This document shows, piece after piece, positions 9,814 to 17,978 of a DNA stretch of 64,000 bases. The notes under the pieces were generated by a model. It made no database searches. It saw nothing but the letters and a program-made list of their open reading frames with translations, and was not told the origin of the DNA. Source of the stretch: Micromonospora qiuiae (GTDB lineage Bacteria > Actinomycetota > Actinomycetes > Mycobacteriales > Micromonosporaceae); contig NZ_BOPC01000022.1 in assembly GCF_016863555.1 (NCBI RefSeq), positions 93,812 through 157,811 of the forward strand. Reading direction: 5' to 3'. Each line of letters opens with the position of its first letter. The stretch's first letter is position 1. Both the position numbers and the translations under genes were made by a program.

Positions 9814-11001
9814 TCAGTCGTTGGTCTTCTCGTCTGCGGGGGCGACCACGACCACCCGGCGACGGCGGGCGACCAGGAACATCGCCACACCGGCGAGCAC
9901 GACGCCCGCGCCGACCGCACCGATCAGGCCGGCCTGCACGCCGGTGACCGGCAGGCCGCCACCGCCCCCGCCACCGTCGCTCGGCGCGGAGACGATCACC
10001 GCGAAATCGTCCACGTTGTCGGACGGGTCGAGGTCGGCGAACTCCGGGTCCTCAGCGGAGCGCACCTCGGCCTTCGCGAAGGCCGGCTTGCGGTTCTTCT
10101 GCTGCTGGGTCACCTGGGCGTCGATCGAGATCACGCCGAAGGAGGTGGCCTCCAGCGAGCCGTTCTTCAGCGTGACCGGAGCCTCGACGTCCTCGCTCAC
10201 CTCGACCAGCAGCGGAAGGATCAGGATCGTGTCCGGCTCGAACGGGAAGTTCTTGTCCACGCAGACGGCGTTGCGCTCGTCGGCGCTGACCTCGCAGCCC
10301 TCGATCGGAAGAAAGGAGACCCCCTTCGGCAGCTGGTAGGTCAGCTTGACGCCCTTGGCGATCCGGTCGCCCTGGTTGATGACCTGGCTGTAGATGACGG
10401 CGGTGTCGCCGGGACGCAGCGGGCCTTCCTCGAAGGTGTCGAGGTCGAAGCGGGTTTTCACGTCAGGAACCCAGACGCCCAGGTCGACGCCGCTCTCCGG
10501 GGTCAACTCGACGTCCACGTCGACGCTGTTGTTGCTGTCGTCGGTGTCGTCGGCCGACTCGATGCTGATCGTCACCGGGGCGCGGTACGGCTCGGTGACC
10601 TTTTCAGTGGCTTTGAACAGGACGAACGGAACCTCGGTCGTCTCGCCCGGCCCGGGGATCGCGGCGAGTTCGCAGGAGAACAGCCCCGAGGTCCGGTCGC
10701 TCGTGGGACGGCACAGTTCGCCCTCGTCGGTGAAGACTTCCAGCGCGAGCTTGGCCGCGTCCACCTTGGATGTGTCGACCTTCAGGAGGACCTTGCTCGG
10801 CGTGCCCTCACCCTGGTTGGCGATCTTGACCCAGCCAACCTTGCCCGCGACGCCGGAGGTGACCCGGGTGCCGGCCGCGGTGACCGCCAGGTCGGTCTCG
10901 GTGCCAGCGGCGTGGGCCGGCGCGCCCAGGGCGGTGAAGGCGCCCGAGGCGAGCAGCGCGGCCGCAGCCACGCTGACAGCGCGGCGGTTACGGAAGATCA
11001 T
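9814..11001 (-). CDS. Secreted cell-wall-anchored protein with LPVTG sorting signal
   Basis: A 395-residue surface protein. ATG at 11001 follows GGGGGAG and gives a Sec signal peptide (RNRRAVSVAAAALLASG then APAHAAG). The body looks like two or three CARDB/DUF11-type immunoglobulin-like domains: VKIANQGEGTPSKVLL near residue 55, VNQGDRIAKGVKLTYQLP-like segment near residue 215. A Gly-rich linker precedes LPVTG near residue 350, then a hydrophobic helix and an RRRR tail: a complete sortase signal. No sortase gene is in the window. Function is unknown; adhesion or envelope structure is likely. Confidence 0.8.
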   Translation of the reverse strand: MIFRNRRAVSVAAAALLASGAFTALGAPAHAAGTETDLAVTAAGTRVTSGVAGKVGWVKIANQGEGTPSKVLLKVDTSKVDAAKLALEVFTDEGELCRPTSDRTSGLFSCELAAIPGPGETTEVPFVLFKATEKVTEPYRAPVTISIESADDTDDSNNSVDVDVELTPESGVDLGVWVPDVKTRFDLDTFEEGPLRPGDTAVIYSQVINQGDRIAKGVKLTYQLPKGVSFLPIEGCEVSADERNAVCVDKNFPFEPDTILILPLLVEVSEDVEAPVTLKNGSLEATSFGVISIDAQVTQQQKNRKPAFAKAEVRSAEDPEFADLDPSDNVDDFAVIVSAPSDGGGGGGGLPVTGVQAGLIGAVGAGVVLAGVAMFLVARRRRVVVVAPADEKTND

Positions 11002-11241
11002 GGAATGGTCTCCCCCGTGGGGTGAATGGAAGCGTACGGGCGGGGACGTTAGCCGCCCACGATCACTCCCGCCACCCCGATTCACAACCGTTACAAGCTG
11101 CTCTGCTAATGGCCACTTAAGGATTGTCCGATTGACGGGTCTTGTTACCCTGCCGCGCCCGTCGGCGCGTCGAGCCGGCCGATGCTTCAAACCGGATGGA
11201 TGATTCGCCTAGCCGTTTGGCTGACCACAGCAGGGATTCAC
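11002..11241. other. Intergenic region upstream of the LPxTG protein gene
   Basis: Holds the promoter and leader of the leftward surface-protein gene. It is richer in A/T than the flanking genes around 11090-11160, as expected for a promoter. No tRNA and no confident -10/-35 pair was found. Confidence 0.4.
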
Positions 11242-11269
11242 ACCGCTGACGCGATGTCGCGCCAGCGGT
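11242..11269 (-). terminator. Hairpin terminator after mqnC
   Basis: ACCGCTG, one mismatch, CGCGA, two-base loop, TCGCG, one mismatch, CAGCGGT. It lies 28 bases past the mqnC stop and fits a rho-independent-like hairpin without T-tract. Confidence 0.65.
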
Positions 11270-11296
11270 AACGGTCAGTAGTCTGCCGGGTCTGGG

Positions 11297-12484
11297 TCAG
11301 CTCGCCTCGACCAGCGGCAGCGAACGGGCGGCCCCACCGCCGGGCAGCGCGATCGAGGAGAAGTGCGAGACCACCCGGTCGTCGGTCGGGTCATCGGCGG
11401 GCGTGTGATGCACGGCCAGCCGGTTGTAGAGGGTGTCCCGCTGGGCGGGGATCCGGTCGGCGGTGCGGATCATCCCGATCAGCTCGTGCAGATTGGACCG
11501 GTGCCGGGCACCGGCCGAGGAGATGACGTTCTCCTCCAACATGATCGAGCCGAGGTCGTCGACGCCCAGGTGCAGCGCGAGCTGGCCGACGTCCTTGCCC
11601 GTGGTCAGCCAGGACGCCTGCAGGTGCGGCACGGTCTCGAAGAACAGCCGGGCCACCGCCACCAGGCGCAGGTATTCCAGGGTGGTCGCCTGGGTCCGGC
11701 CCTTGAGGTGGTTGTTCTCCGGCTGGTACGTCCACGGGATGAAGGCCCGGAAGCCCCGCGTGCGGTCCTGCACGTCGCGGATCATCCGCAGGTGCTCGAT
11801 CCGCTCGGCGGCGGTCTCGCCGGTGCCCATCATCATCGTCGCGGTCGACTCGATGCCCTGCCGGTGCGCCAGCTCCATGACCTCCAGCCAGCGCTCGCCC
11901 GACTCCTTCAGCGGCGCGATCGCCCTGCGGGGGCGCTCCGGCAGCATCTCGGCGCCGGCGCCGGCGATCGAGTCCAGCCCGGCGGCCTTGATCCGGGCGA
12001 TGGCCTCGTCCAGGCTCACCCCGGACACCTTGGCCATGTGCAGGATCTCGCTCGGCCCGATCGAGTGGATGGCCAGCTGCGGGTACGCCTTCTTGACCGA
12101 GGAGAAGAGCTCCTCGTAGTACTCCACGCCGTAGTCCGGGTGGTGGCCGCCCTGGAGCATCACCTGGGTGGCGCCCAGCTCGACCGCCTCGCCGCAGCGG
12201 CGCAGGATCTCCTCGGTGGGGTGGGTCCACCCCTCCTTGTGCTTCGGCGCCCGGTAGAACGCGCAGAACTTGCACGCCGTCACGCAGACGTTGGTGTAGT
12301 TGATGTTGCGGTCGATCAGGTACGTGACGATGTTGTCCGGGTATCGGCGACGCCGTACCGCGTCGGCCGCCTCGCCGAGGGCGTGGAAGGGCGCGTCGGT
12401 GTAGAGCAGCAGCGCCTCCTCGGGCGTGATCCGCCCACCGTCCGCGCCACGCTGCAGGATGTCCTCGATCTCCCGGCTGACCAT
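11297..12484 (-). CDS. mqnC: Cyclic dehypoxanthinyl futalosine synthase (radical SAM)
   Basis: Radical SAM enzyme that closes the ring of dehypoxanthinyl futalosine in the futalosine route to menaquinone. The cluster motif CVTACKFC (C-x3-C-x2-C) lies near residue 70, followed by GGHHPDYGVEYYE and SIGPSEILHMAKVSG, typical of MqnC rather than MqnE. Length 395 residues. ATG at 12484 is chosen; an in-frame GTG lies directly before it. mqnA and mqnE are elsewhere in this window, so the pathway is scattered. The gene stands alone between two terminators. Confidence 0.93.
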   Translation of the reverse strand: MVSREIEDILQRGADGGRITPEEALLLYTDAPFHALGEAADAVRRRRYPDNIVTYLIDRNINYTNVCVTACKFCAFYRAPKHKEGWTHPTEEILRRCGEAVELGATQVMLQGGHHPDYGVEYYEELFSSVKKAYPQLAIHSIGPSEILHMAKVSGVSLDEAIARIKAAGLDSIAGAGAEMLPERPRRAIAPLKESGERWLEVMELAHRQGIESTATMMMGTGETAAERIEHLRMIRDVQDRTRGFRAFIPWTYQPENNHLKGRTQATTLEYLRLVAVARLFFETVPHLQASWLTTGKDVGQLALHLGVDDLGSIMLEENVISSAGARHRSNLHELIGMIRTADRIPAQRDTLYNRLAVHHTPADDPTDDRVVSHFSSIALPGGGAARSLPLVEAS

Positions 12485-12564
12485 CACGCCCCCGAGCCTA
12501 CGCCGAGCCTCGGTGCGCCACCGAGGGCGCTCCTGGCCTGTGACCCACTCCCCTTCAAGGCCTC

Positions 12565-12582
12565 AAAGCCCCGTGGGGCTTT
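12565..12582 (-). terminator. Terminator of the RloB/ATPase cassette
   Basis: AAAGCCCC, GT loop, GGGGCTTT: a perfect 8-base stem that begins at the rloB-like stop codon. It closes the two-gene transcript and separates it from mqnC. Confidence 0.75.
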
Positions 12583-13193
12583 CATCGTTGCTCCAACGCG
12601 CGAAGGAAGTGGTGCATTCCAGATGACGGATTATCGTCGGGGAAGGAAGTATCGTTTCGCGCATGCCGCCGCTCGAGGAGTTCGGCGCGACGAACCGCCT
12701 GCTTCCGTAGCGGCATATAGATTGCGCTGTCTACGCTCTTTCCGGCCCGCCCGTCCAGCTTGCGGCTCATACTCTCGGCCTCGGCGGTGCTGACGAACTT
12801 TGTCAAATCGCGGTGGTGCAGGATGAGCCAGACCTCGAAGCACGGGTTCGAGATGACCAAGCCAACACCTTTTGCCTGCGCAAGCTGCTTGGCAGCGAAC
12901 AGGTTCGGGTGATTTTTCGGCCACTCTACGTCAAAAATGCACCAGCATTCATCCACCTCCGGGTCGGCCAGCCGTTCGGCGGCCATCTTGACCAAAGTCA
13001 GCGGCACCCCTTGCTCAGGATGGATTTCTAGATTGAGGGCAGTGTTATCTACAATCTCCGGAAGCCTCTTCAATCCGTTGACGTAGTCGGGCTCAGAATT
13101 CTTCCCCTCACAAAACACCACAATCGTGCGGAGTTCCGGGCGACGGGCGACAGTACGCGAAATAGACCTTGCCCCGCGTCGGCGCTGCGTCAT
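12582..13193 (-). CDS. RloB family protein (putative defence effector)
   Basis: A 203-residue RloB-family protein. Hallmarks visible: VVFCEGKNSEPDY near residue 26 (conserved acidic CEGxxxE), CWCIFDVEW near residue 84 (acidic pair), and SNPCFEVWLILHHRD near residue 115. These conserved acidic positions suggest a TOPRIM-like nuclease fold, which is family inference, not shown. It follows the ATPase gene by only five bases. RloB proteins pair with an AAA ATPase in the AbiL abortive-infection system (AbiLii) and near restriction-modification loci. Base composition is visibly more A/T-rich than the neighbours, pointing to horizontal transfer. Confidence 0.85.
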   Translation of the reverse strand: MTQRRRGARSISRTVARRPELRTIVVFCEGKNSEPDYVNGLKRLPEIVDNTALNLEIHPEQGVPLTLVKMAAERLADPEVDECWCIFDVEWPKNHPNLFAAKQLAQAKGVGLVISNPCFEVWLILHHRDLTKFVSTAEAESMSRKLDGRAGKSVDSAIYMPLRKQAVRRAELLERRHARNDTSFPDDNPSSGMHHFLRALEQR

Positions 13194-13198
13194 CGCGA

Positions 13199-14521
13199 TC
13201 AGCCGATCAGACCGAGCGCTCGCAGCAACTCTGCCTGATCAACAAAGGGCAGCGCGCCGAATCGTCCATGCAGATAGGCTTTCTCGAGATTCTGCGACTT
13301 GCGCACCCGTTCACTTCCGAAGTCGGCAAGTGCGCCGAGGCGGGTCGCACCGTCGAGCCCTTTCTCGGTAAACCACACCTCGTCCCGGTTGAGGTGATTG
13401 AGCAGGCTGGTGTCGTGAGAGGTGAAGATGAGCTGAGCGCCATTCGGATTTGTGACCGGGCTGCGGAAAATGCGCAACAACTCGGCCGAAAGCGTCGGAT
13501 GGAGGCTGGCGTCCAGCTCGTCGAAGATGACGACCGATCCTGCCTGCAACGCGGTCAACACCGGCCCGATCAGCCCGAACCAGGTCCTCGTTCCTTCCGA
13601 CTCGGCAATAAAGTCGAGCGGCATGGAGCTTTCGCCAAATCTGTGAACAAGACGCAACCTACGCTGAGTCATCGCCTGACCAGAACCGGGGTAGACTACT
13701 TTCTGCTCGTCGATTACGACATCTTCAATCCCGAGATCGGCGAGGCGCAGCAGGGCAAGCGCCCGCTGTCGTCTACTCAGGGTAGACCATCCTGCCTCTT
13801 CGTCATCCGCAGGTGAAAGAAGTGATGGTTGATCGACATCCGGGCCGTCGAACCAAGAATGGGTATTCGACCCGCCGAATGCGACTGTCCTAAGCCTTCG
13901 TCGGCCGTCGGGGGAAAAATTTCCAGCATCAGCTCGCCCAGGCACCTGGCCAAGCACCTGGAAACGCAATAACTGTCCAGCAAAGTCCGACACCAACGGC
14001 TCATCGAAGCGTCGCGCGACAGAAAGAACCAGCGTTCTTTCGGTCAGCAACTCACGCGTGCCCGACAAGCCACCAAGGCCACGCTGCAGCTTCAACTCGA
14101 CACCTTCGCGTTCGAAGATTCGGCGGCGCTTCTTCGCTGGATAGTGGAAAAGACCCTCGTACAGGATTCGTTCTCGGTCAAGCTCCACAACATACTCAAA
14201 GCGCACTCCATCGACCGTGGCGTCGAGCACAAATTCGCTGGATCCGGCCGCACCCGCTCCAAGCACGAAAGGTTCCAGCGGAATCTCGTCCTCCCAGAAA
14301 CGATGCGAATCTTCGACCGCATCACGCAACCAGGCAAGCGCGCTGACGACGTTCGACTTTCCGGACGCGTTCGGGCCATAGACCGCTGCCAGCGTCAGCA
14401 GGCTCTCCCCGATGTGTGGGTAGTCCCGAGCTGCTTCCCGCTCTCGGTCCACAGCCACCATCGACAGCTCGATGCCCCTGGAGATCGACCGGTAGTTGCT
14501 AGCCTCGAACCTGATCAGCAC
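13199..14521 (-). CDS. AAA/ABC-type ATPase, RloA/AbiLi-like partner of RloB
   Basis: A 440-residue ATPase of the AAA_15/AAA_21 (overcoming-lysogenization-defect-like) group. Walker A GPNASGKS at residues 49-56, a signature-like ESEGTRTWF near 308, Walker B VVIFDELD at 330-337 and the switch histidine in FTSHDTSLLN near 369. The region between is the coiled insertion usual in this group. GTG start with a weak binding site. Together with the rloB-like gene five bases downstream it forms a complete two-gene unit like AbiL; the known parallel PARIS also couples such an ATPase to a TOPRIM protein. Codon use is less GC-rich than in neighbours. Confidence 0.85.
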   Translation of the reverse strand: MLIRFEASNYRSISRGIELSMVAVDREREAARDYPHIGESLLTLAAVYGPNASGKSNVVSALAWLRDAVEDSHRFWEDEIPLEPFVLGAGAAGSSEFVLDATVDGVRFEYVVELDRERILYEGLFHYPAKKRRRIFEREGVELKLQRGLGGLSGTRELLTERTLVLSVARRFDEPLVSDFAGQLLRFQVLGQVPGRADAGNFSPDGRRRLRTVAFGGSNTHSWFDGPDVDQPSLLSPADDEEAGWSTLSRRQRALALLRLADLGIEDVVIDEQKVVYPGSGQAMTQRRLRLVHRFGESSMPLDFIAESEGTRTWFGLIGPVLTALQAGSVVIFDELDASLHPTLSAELLRIFRSPVTNPNGAQLIFTSHDTSLLNHLNRDEVWFTEKGLDGATRLGALADFGSERVRKSQNLEKAYLHGRFGALPFVDQAELLRALGLIG

Positions 14522-14744
14522 ATGTCCACGCTACCGCACCCATGAGCGTCGGCATCGCTGCCATTTCGTCGAGTCTTGGCAAAAATCGCCTCCTGCGTGC
14601 AGCCAAGGCGCAGGCAGGCTCTCCCTCCCCGGACAAGGGCGGTAGCCGGAATGATGATCCACTCGACCTCTACGGCATGGCCGTCAGCCCAGAACGAACA
14701 TGCCCCGCCAAACCGCAACAAGGAGTAGGGCCGCTGCGGGCCGC
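14522..14744. other. Intergenic region upstream of the ATPase/RloB cassette
   Basis: Contains the promoter of the leftward cassette. Short reading frames here lack the GC-rich third position of real genes and no convincing gene is seen. Composition resembles the cassette rather than the chromosome, so the transferred segment probably begins in or before this gap. Confidence 0.4.
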
Positions 14745-14942
14745 TCAGCCGCGCCGCCCGAAGGCGGCGACGAAGGATGCCCAGGCCGGGTGTTCGAAAG
14801 CCAGCACCGGGCCGATCGGGTCTTTGGAATCGCGTATGGCGACCGCCCGGGTCAGCTCGGCCACCTCGACGCAGTTGGCGTTGGAGCCGCTGCGGCTGGA
14901 CTTGCGCCAGGCCGCGCCCGACAGCTCGACATCGATAATCAC
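14745..14942 (-). CDS. DUF397 domain protein without its usual XRE partner
   Basis: A 65-residue protein that is one DUF397 domain: WRKSSRSGSNANCVEVAEL near residue 12 and VAIRDSKDP near residue 34. GTG at 14942 follows GGGAG. Such proteins normally follow a gene for an XRE/DUF5753 regulator and modulate development or secondary metabolism in actinomycetes. Here no helix-turn-helix gene precedes it; only a short frame ending LRTEHERE abuts the start, which might be a remnant. Compare the intact pair at 52402-53372. Confidence 0.85.
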   Translation of the reverse strand: MIIDVELSGAAWRKSSRSGSNANCVEVAELTRAVAIRDSKDPIGPVLAFEHPAWASFVAAFGRRG

Positions 14943-15013
14943 GGCTCACTCCCGTTCGTGCTCCGTGCGCAACGAGCCGCGCCGACTCGGCGGTGACTTG
15001 ATCTCGCCGATCC

Positions 15014-15036
15014 GCAACCGTTGCAAGCAACGTTGC
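15014..15036. promoter_or_regulatory. Two adjacent palindromes, candidate operator
   Basis: GCAACCGTTGC (15014-15024) and GCAACGTTGC (15027-15036) sit side by side, two bases apart, in the promoter gap between the divergent DUF397 gene and the gene at 15068. CG-centred dyads of this sort suit LacI- or XRE-type repressors. The pair could bind two dimers. The regulator is unknown. Confidence 0.5.
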
Positions 15037-15067
15037 TTTCCTTCGCTGTCATCGGCAGGAGTCGTCT

Positions 15068-15496
15068 GTGGAGCGACACATCCGGAAGGCACATCAGCCA
15101 ATTTGGCTTCAACCGTACGACCCGGCCGACTCGCCGGGGCCGATCCCGTCGGTGATCGAGCGGTTCCGCCGATGCCCGGGCCCCGACCAGCCGCAGCCGT
15201 CGGAGGCGGAGATCGAGGCGGCCCGCTACACGGTGGTACTGGTGTCACCGGAGGCTGCCGAAGCGCTCGGCGACGACCGGGGCGAGGCCGGCCTGCACCT
15301 GTTCCGCGACACGGACTGGGACCACTACCCGGCCCACCTGGACGACGCCGTGAAGCTGATCGAGGAGGCGTGCGGCGAACGGGTGACGCTGACCGAGCAC
15401 CACTCCGACCTGACCTACTGGACCGCAATCGACTGCGTTTCCTCGGTACGGCGGTGTCCAAGCGGTCGGGACACCGCCGTCACGGCGAAACGGTGA
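15068..15496 (+). CDS. Hypothetical protein; C terminus encoded by a repeat element
   Basis: 142 residues, not recognised. GTG start with AGGAG seven bases upstream. The middle is a plausible small alpha/beta domain (AARYTVVLVSPEAAEALG near residue 50, then LFRDTDWDHYPAHLDDAVKL). The last 20 or so residues (from about CVSSVRRCPSG) are encoded by repeat D1, including the stop, so the native end was probably elsewhere. Divergent from the DUF397 gene and convergent with paaE. Codon use is normal up to the repeat. Confidence 0.65.
   Translation: MERHIRKAHQPIWLQPYDPADSPGPIPSVIERFRRCPGPDQPQPSEAEIEAARYTVVLVSPEAAEALGDDRGEAGLHLFRDTDWDHYPAHLDDAVKLIEEACGERVTLTEHHSDLTYWTAIDCVSSVRRCPSGRDTAVTAKR
15437..15491. 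repeat. Repeat family D, copy 1 (hairpin at convergent gene ends)
   Basis: Arms GTTTC...GGCGGTGTCC and GGACACCGCC...GAAAC form a perfect 10-base inner stem with an imperfect outer stem around a nine-base loop. Related copies lie at 50068-50122 and 52326-52377. It overlaps the end of the gene at 15068 and lies 18 bases from the paaE stop, so it probably serves as a two-way terminator. Confidence 0.7.
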
Positions 15497-15508
15497 CGCA
15501 AACGCGGG

Positions 15509-16723
15509 TCACGCGTCGTAGTCGATGGTGAGGGTGTCGGTGAGCGGGCTGGACTGGCAGGTCAGGACATAGCCGGCGGCCACCTCGTCCGGCTCCAAGG
15601 CGTAGTTGCGGGCCATCGTCACCTCGCCGGTGACCACCTTCGCCTTGCAGGTCGAGCAGACCCCGCCCTTGCAGGCGTACGGCAGCTCGCTGCGGACCTT
15701 CAGCGCCGCGTCCAGCACCCGCTCGTCCCGGCGCATGGTGAAGTTCGACGAGCGTCCGTCCAGCACGATCGTCACGTCCGTGCCGCTGATCGCCTCATCG
15801 GGGCGGCGGACCGGCTCCGGCGGGGCGTCGACGTGGAACAGCTCCGTGTGCACCGCCGACTCCGCCACGCCCCGCGCGGTCAGCACCGCGCGAGCGTCCA
15901 CCACCATCCCGTACGGGCCGCAGAGGAACCATTCCTCGATCGCGTCGCCGGGCACGATGGTGTCCAGTAGCCGGCCCAGCCGCTCGGCATCGATCCGGCC
16001 CGACAGCAGGGGTGACTCGCCCTGCTCGCGGGAGAGCACGTGCACCAGATGCAGCCGGGCCGGGTAGCGGTCCTTCAGGTCGGCCAGTTCCTCGGCGAAC
16101 ATCACGCTGTTGACCGTGCGGTTGCCGTACACCAGGGTGAAGGTGCTGGCCGGCTCGACGGCCAGGACAGTGGCGACCAGCGACAGCACCGGCGTGATGC
16201 CGGAACCGGCGACGACCGCGCCGTAGCGGCGGACCCGGTCCGGCCGGTACGCCGTGGTGAAGTGCCCCAGCGGCGGCAGCACCTCGACGGTGTCTCCGCA
16301 CCGCAGCGCCTTGCAGGCGAAGGAGGAAAAGGCCCCGCCGGGAATCTCCCGCACACCGATCCGCAGCCGGCCGTGTCGGGCCAACTCGTCGGGGGTGGAG
16401 CAGATGGAGTACGAGCGGCGCACGTCCTCGCCACCGGAACCCGCGGTGCCGCCCGTGCTGGCACTGTCGGCGGTGCCGCCCGTGCCGGTGGCACCCGTGG
16501 CGGCGGTGCCGGCGAGGCTGTCCGCACCGGTCGTGCCGCCGGCTCCGACGGGCAGGCGCACCGTCAGGTGCTGGCCGGCGCGGAACGCGAAGGCCGGACG
16601 CAGCTCCTCGGGCACCGCGAAGGTGATCGCGACGGCATCGGAGGTGAGCCGGTCCACGGCGGTGACGGGCAGCGGATGGAACACCGGCCGGCGGCGGACC
16701 GGGCGGGTGATGGTGACAGTCAC
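15509..16723 (-). CDS. paaE: Phenylacetyl-CoA epoxidase reductase subunit
   Basis: Electron-supplying reductase of the phenylacetyl-CoA 1,2-epoxidase. An FAD/NAD(P) ferredoxin-reductase domain (FRAGQHLTVRLP near residue 50, RRSYSICSTP near 105, AGSGITPVLSLVATVLA near 175) precedes a C-terminal plant-type 2Fe-2S domain with CKGGVCSTCKAKV and a distal CQSS. GTG at 16723 overlaps the paaD stop (GTGA), giving 404 residues. A Gly/Ala/Thr-rich low-complexity insert near residues 60-95 interrupts the FAD domain and makes it longer than usual. Last gene of the paaABCDE operon. Confidence 0.93.
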   Translation of the reverse strand: MTVTITRPVRRRPVFHPLPVTAVDRLTSDAVAITFAVPEELRPAFAFRAGQHLTVRLPVGAGGTTGADSLAGTAATGATGTGGTADSASTGGTAGSGGEDVRRSYSICSTPDELARHGRLRIGVREIPGGAFSSFACKALRCGDTVEVLPPLGHFTTAYRPDRVRRYGAVVAGSGITPVLSLVATVLAVEPASTFTLVYGNRTVNSVMFAEELADLKDRYPARLHLVHVLSREQGESPLLSGRIDAERLGRLLDTIVPGDAIEEWFLCGPYGMVVDARAVLTARGVAESAVHTELFHVDAPPEPVRRPDEAISGTDVTIVLDGRSSNFTMRRDERVLDAALKVRSELPYACKGGVCSTCKAKVVTGEVTMARNYALEPDEVAAGYVLTCQSSPLTDTLTIDYDA

Positions 16724-17196
16724 AGCGTCTTCACCTGGTCGAAGGGTTCGGAGCATGCGCGGCAGCGCCAGAGTGCCTTGCACGCGGTGGAGCCGAAGCG
16801 GCTGAGCTGCTCGGTCTCCGGCGAGCCGCAGCGGGGGCAACGGACGGACAGAGTCAACGGTACGACCCCGTCGCGCCGGACCGGGGCCGGCGGGGCGGTG
16901 CCGGCGGCGGCCAGCTTGGCCCGCCCGGCGTCGGTGATCCAGTCGGTGCTCCAGGCTGGGCTGTGCACCGTACGCACCTCGGCGTCGGGGTGACCGGCGG
17001 CGGCCAGCGCGCGCCGGATATCGGCCCGGATGACGTCCATCGCCGGGCAGCCGGTGTAGGTGGGGGTGATGGTCACCACGACCCGGCCCGTCACCGGGTC
17101 CTCCTCGACTGCTCGCAGGATGCCGAGATCGGCGATGGTGACCACCCGGATCTCCGGATCCACCACCGCCGCCACCACCTGGAAAGCGTTGCTCAC
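16720..17196 (-). CDS. paaD: Phenylacetyl-CoA epoxidase subunit PaaD
   Basis: Fe-S/DUF59-type maturation or accessory subunit required for the epoxidase. 158 residues from the GTG at 17196, which overlaps the paaC stop. The N-terminal MIP18-like part has VVDPEIRVVTIADLGILR and TYTGCPAMDVI; the C-terminal zinc-ribbon-like part has CPRCGS and CRACSEPF, typical of PaaD. A much longer open frame upstream is antisense-free but lies entirely in paaC and is rejected. Confidence 0.93.
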   Translation of the reverse strand: MSNAFQVVAAVVDPEIRVVTIADLGILRAVEEDPVTGRVVVTITPTYTGCPAMDVIRADIRRALAAAGHPDAEVRTVHSPAWSTDWITDAGRAKLAAAGTAPPAPVRRDGVVPLTLSVRCPRCGSPETEQLSRFGSTACKALWRCRACSEPFDQVKTL

Positions 17197-17918
17197 CAGC
17201 GTGCCCCGGGATGGGCGCGGTGCAGCACCTGCATCTCCGCGAGCAGGTACGACAGGTGTTCGGTGTGCACTCCGTCCCGCCCGCCGGCCGGTGTCCAGCC
17301 GGACTGCGGCGCGGCGAGCGTGGCCTCGGCGAGCACGGCGGCGACGGTGGCGTCGAATTCGCCCCGCAGGGTGGCCGGGTCGACCGGTGCCTCCGGCTGC
17401 GCGGCGAACAACTCGTGGACGTACGGCCAGACCTGGTCGATGCCGGCCTGCATCCGCCGGTGCGACTCCTCGGTCCCGTCGCCCAGCCGCTTCACCCAGA
17501 GCGCCGCGTGGTCCAGGTGGTACGCGGACTCCTTGCGTGCTTTGCCGCCGATCGCAGCCAGCCGCTCGTCGGCACAGCCGGCCAACGCGGTGTAGAGCGG
17601 AAGCTGGTACGCCGACAGGGCGAGCAGCTTCGCCATGGTCACCGCGAAGTCGCCGTTGGGCAGCTCGACCAGCAGGCAGTTGCGGAACTCGCGGTCGTCG
17701 CGGAGAAACGCCAGCGCATCCTCGTCCCGGCCGGCGCCCTCCAGCTCGCCCGCGTACGTCAGCAGGAGCCGCGCCGAGCCGAGCTGGTCGAGGGCGATGT
17801 TGGCCAGCGCGATGTCCTCCTCCATCTCCGGCGCCCGGGTGGTCCACTCGGCCAGCCGCTGCGCCGCGATCAGCGCGTCGTCGCCGAGAGCGAGGGTGAA
17901 GGCGAAGGGACCGCTCAC
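17193..17918 (-). CDS. paaC: Phenylacetyl-CoA epoxidase structural subunit PaaC
   Basis: Non-catalytic ferritin-fold subunit that pairs with PaaA in the epoxidase core. 241 residues; EMEEDIALANIALDQLGSAR near residue 30 and KARKESAYHLDHAALWVKRLGDGTE-type segments (KARKESAYHLDHAALWVKR near 125) match the family. GTG at 17918 follows GGAGATGGCCCT; the ATG just upstream is followed by an early stop. The binding site comes from the end of repeat C1, so the repeat may set translation of this subunit. Stop overlaps paaD. Confidence 0.94.
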   Translation of the reverse strand: MSGPFAFTLALGDDALIAAQRLAEWTTRAPEMEEDIALANIALDQLGSARLLLTYAGELEGAGRDEDALAFLRDDREFRNCLLVELPNGDFAVTMAKLLALSAYQLPLYTALAGCADERLAAIGGKARKESAYHLDHAALWVKRLGDGTEESHRRMQAGIDQVWPYVHELFAAQPEAPVDPATLRGEFDATVAAVLAEATLAAPQSGWTPAGGRDGVHTEHLSYLLAEMQVLHRAHPGARW

Positions 17919-17925
17919 AGGGCCA

Positions 17926-17978
17926 TCTCCGTTCGCGACCGCGGGGCTCGCAAACCTGGCTCACTCCTCGCGCTCACA
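17926..17978. repeat. Repeat family C, copy 1, between paaB and paaC
   Basis: Read leftwards it begins GTGAGCGCGAGGAGTGAGCC and ends GCGAACGGAGA. Its first bases include the paaB stop codon (TGA) and its last bases the likely paaC ribosome binding site. Two near-identical copies lie at 59170-59279. It fills most of the 55-base paaB-paaC gap in an operon whose other junctions all overlap by four bases. Confidence 0.75.

Noticed and set aside
8944..11025. A 693-codon rightward frame over menG and the LPxTG gene
   Set aside because: It spans two recognised genes and a terminator hairpin on the other strand and has no family features.
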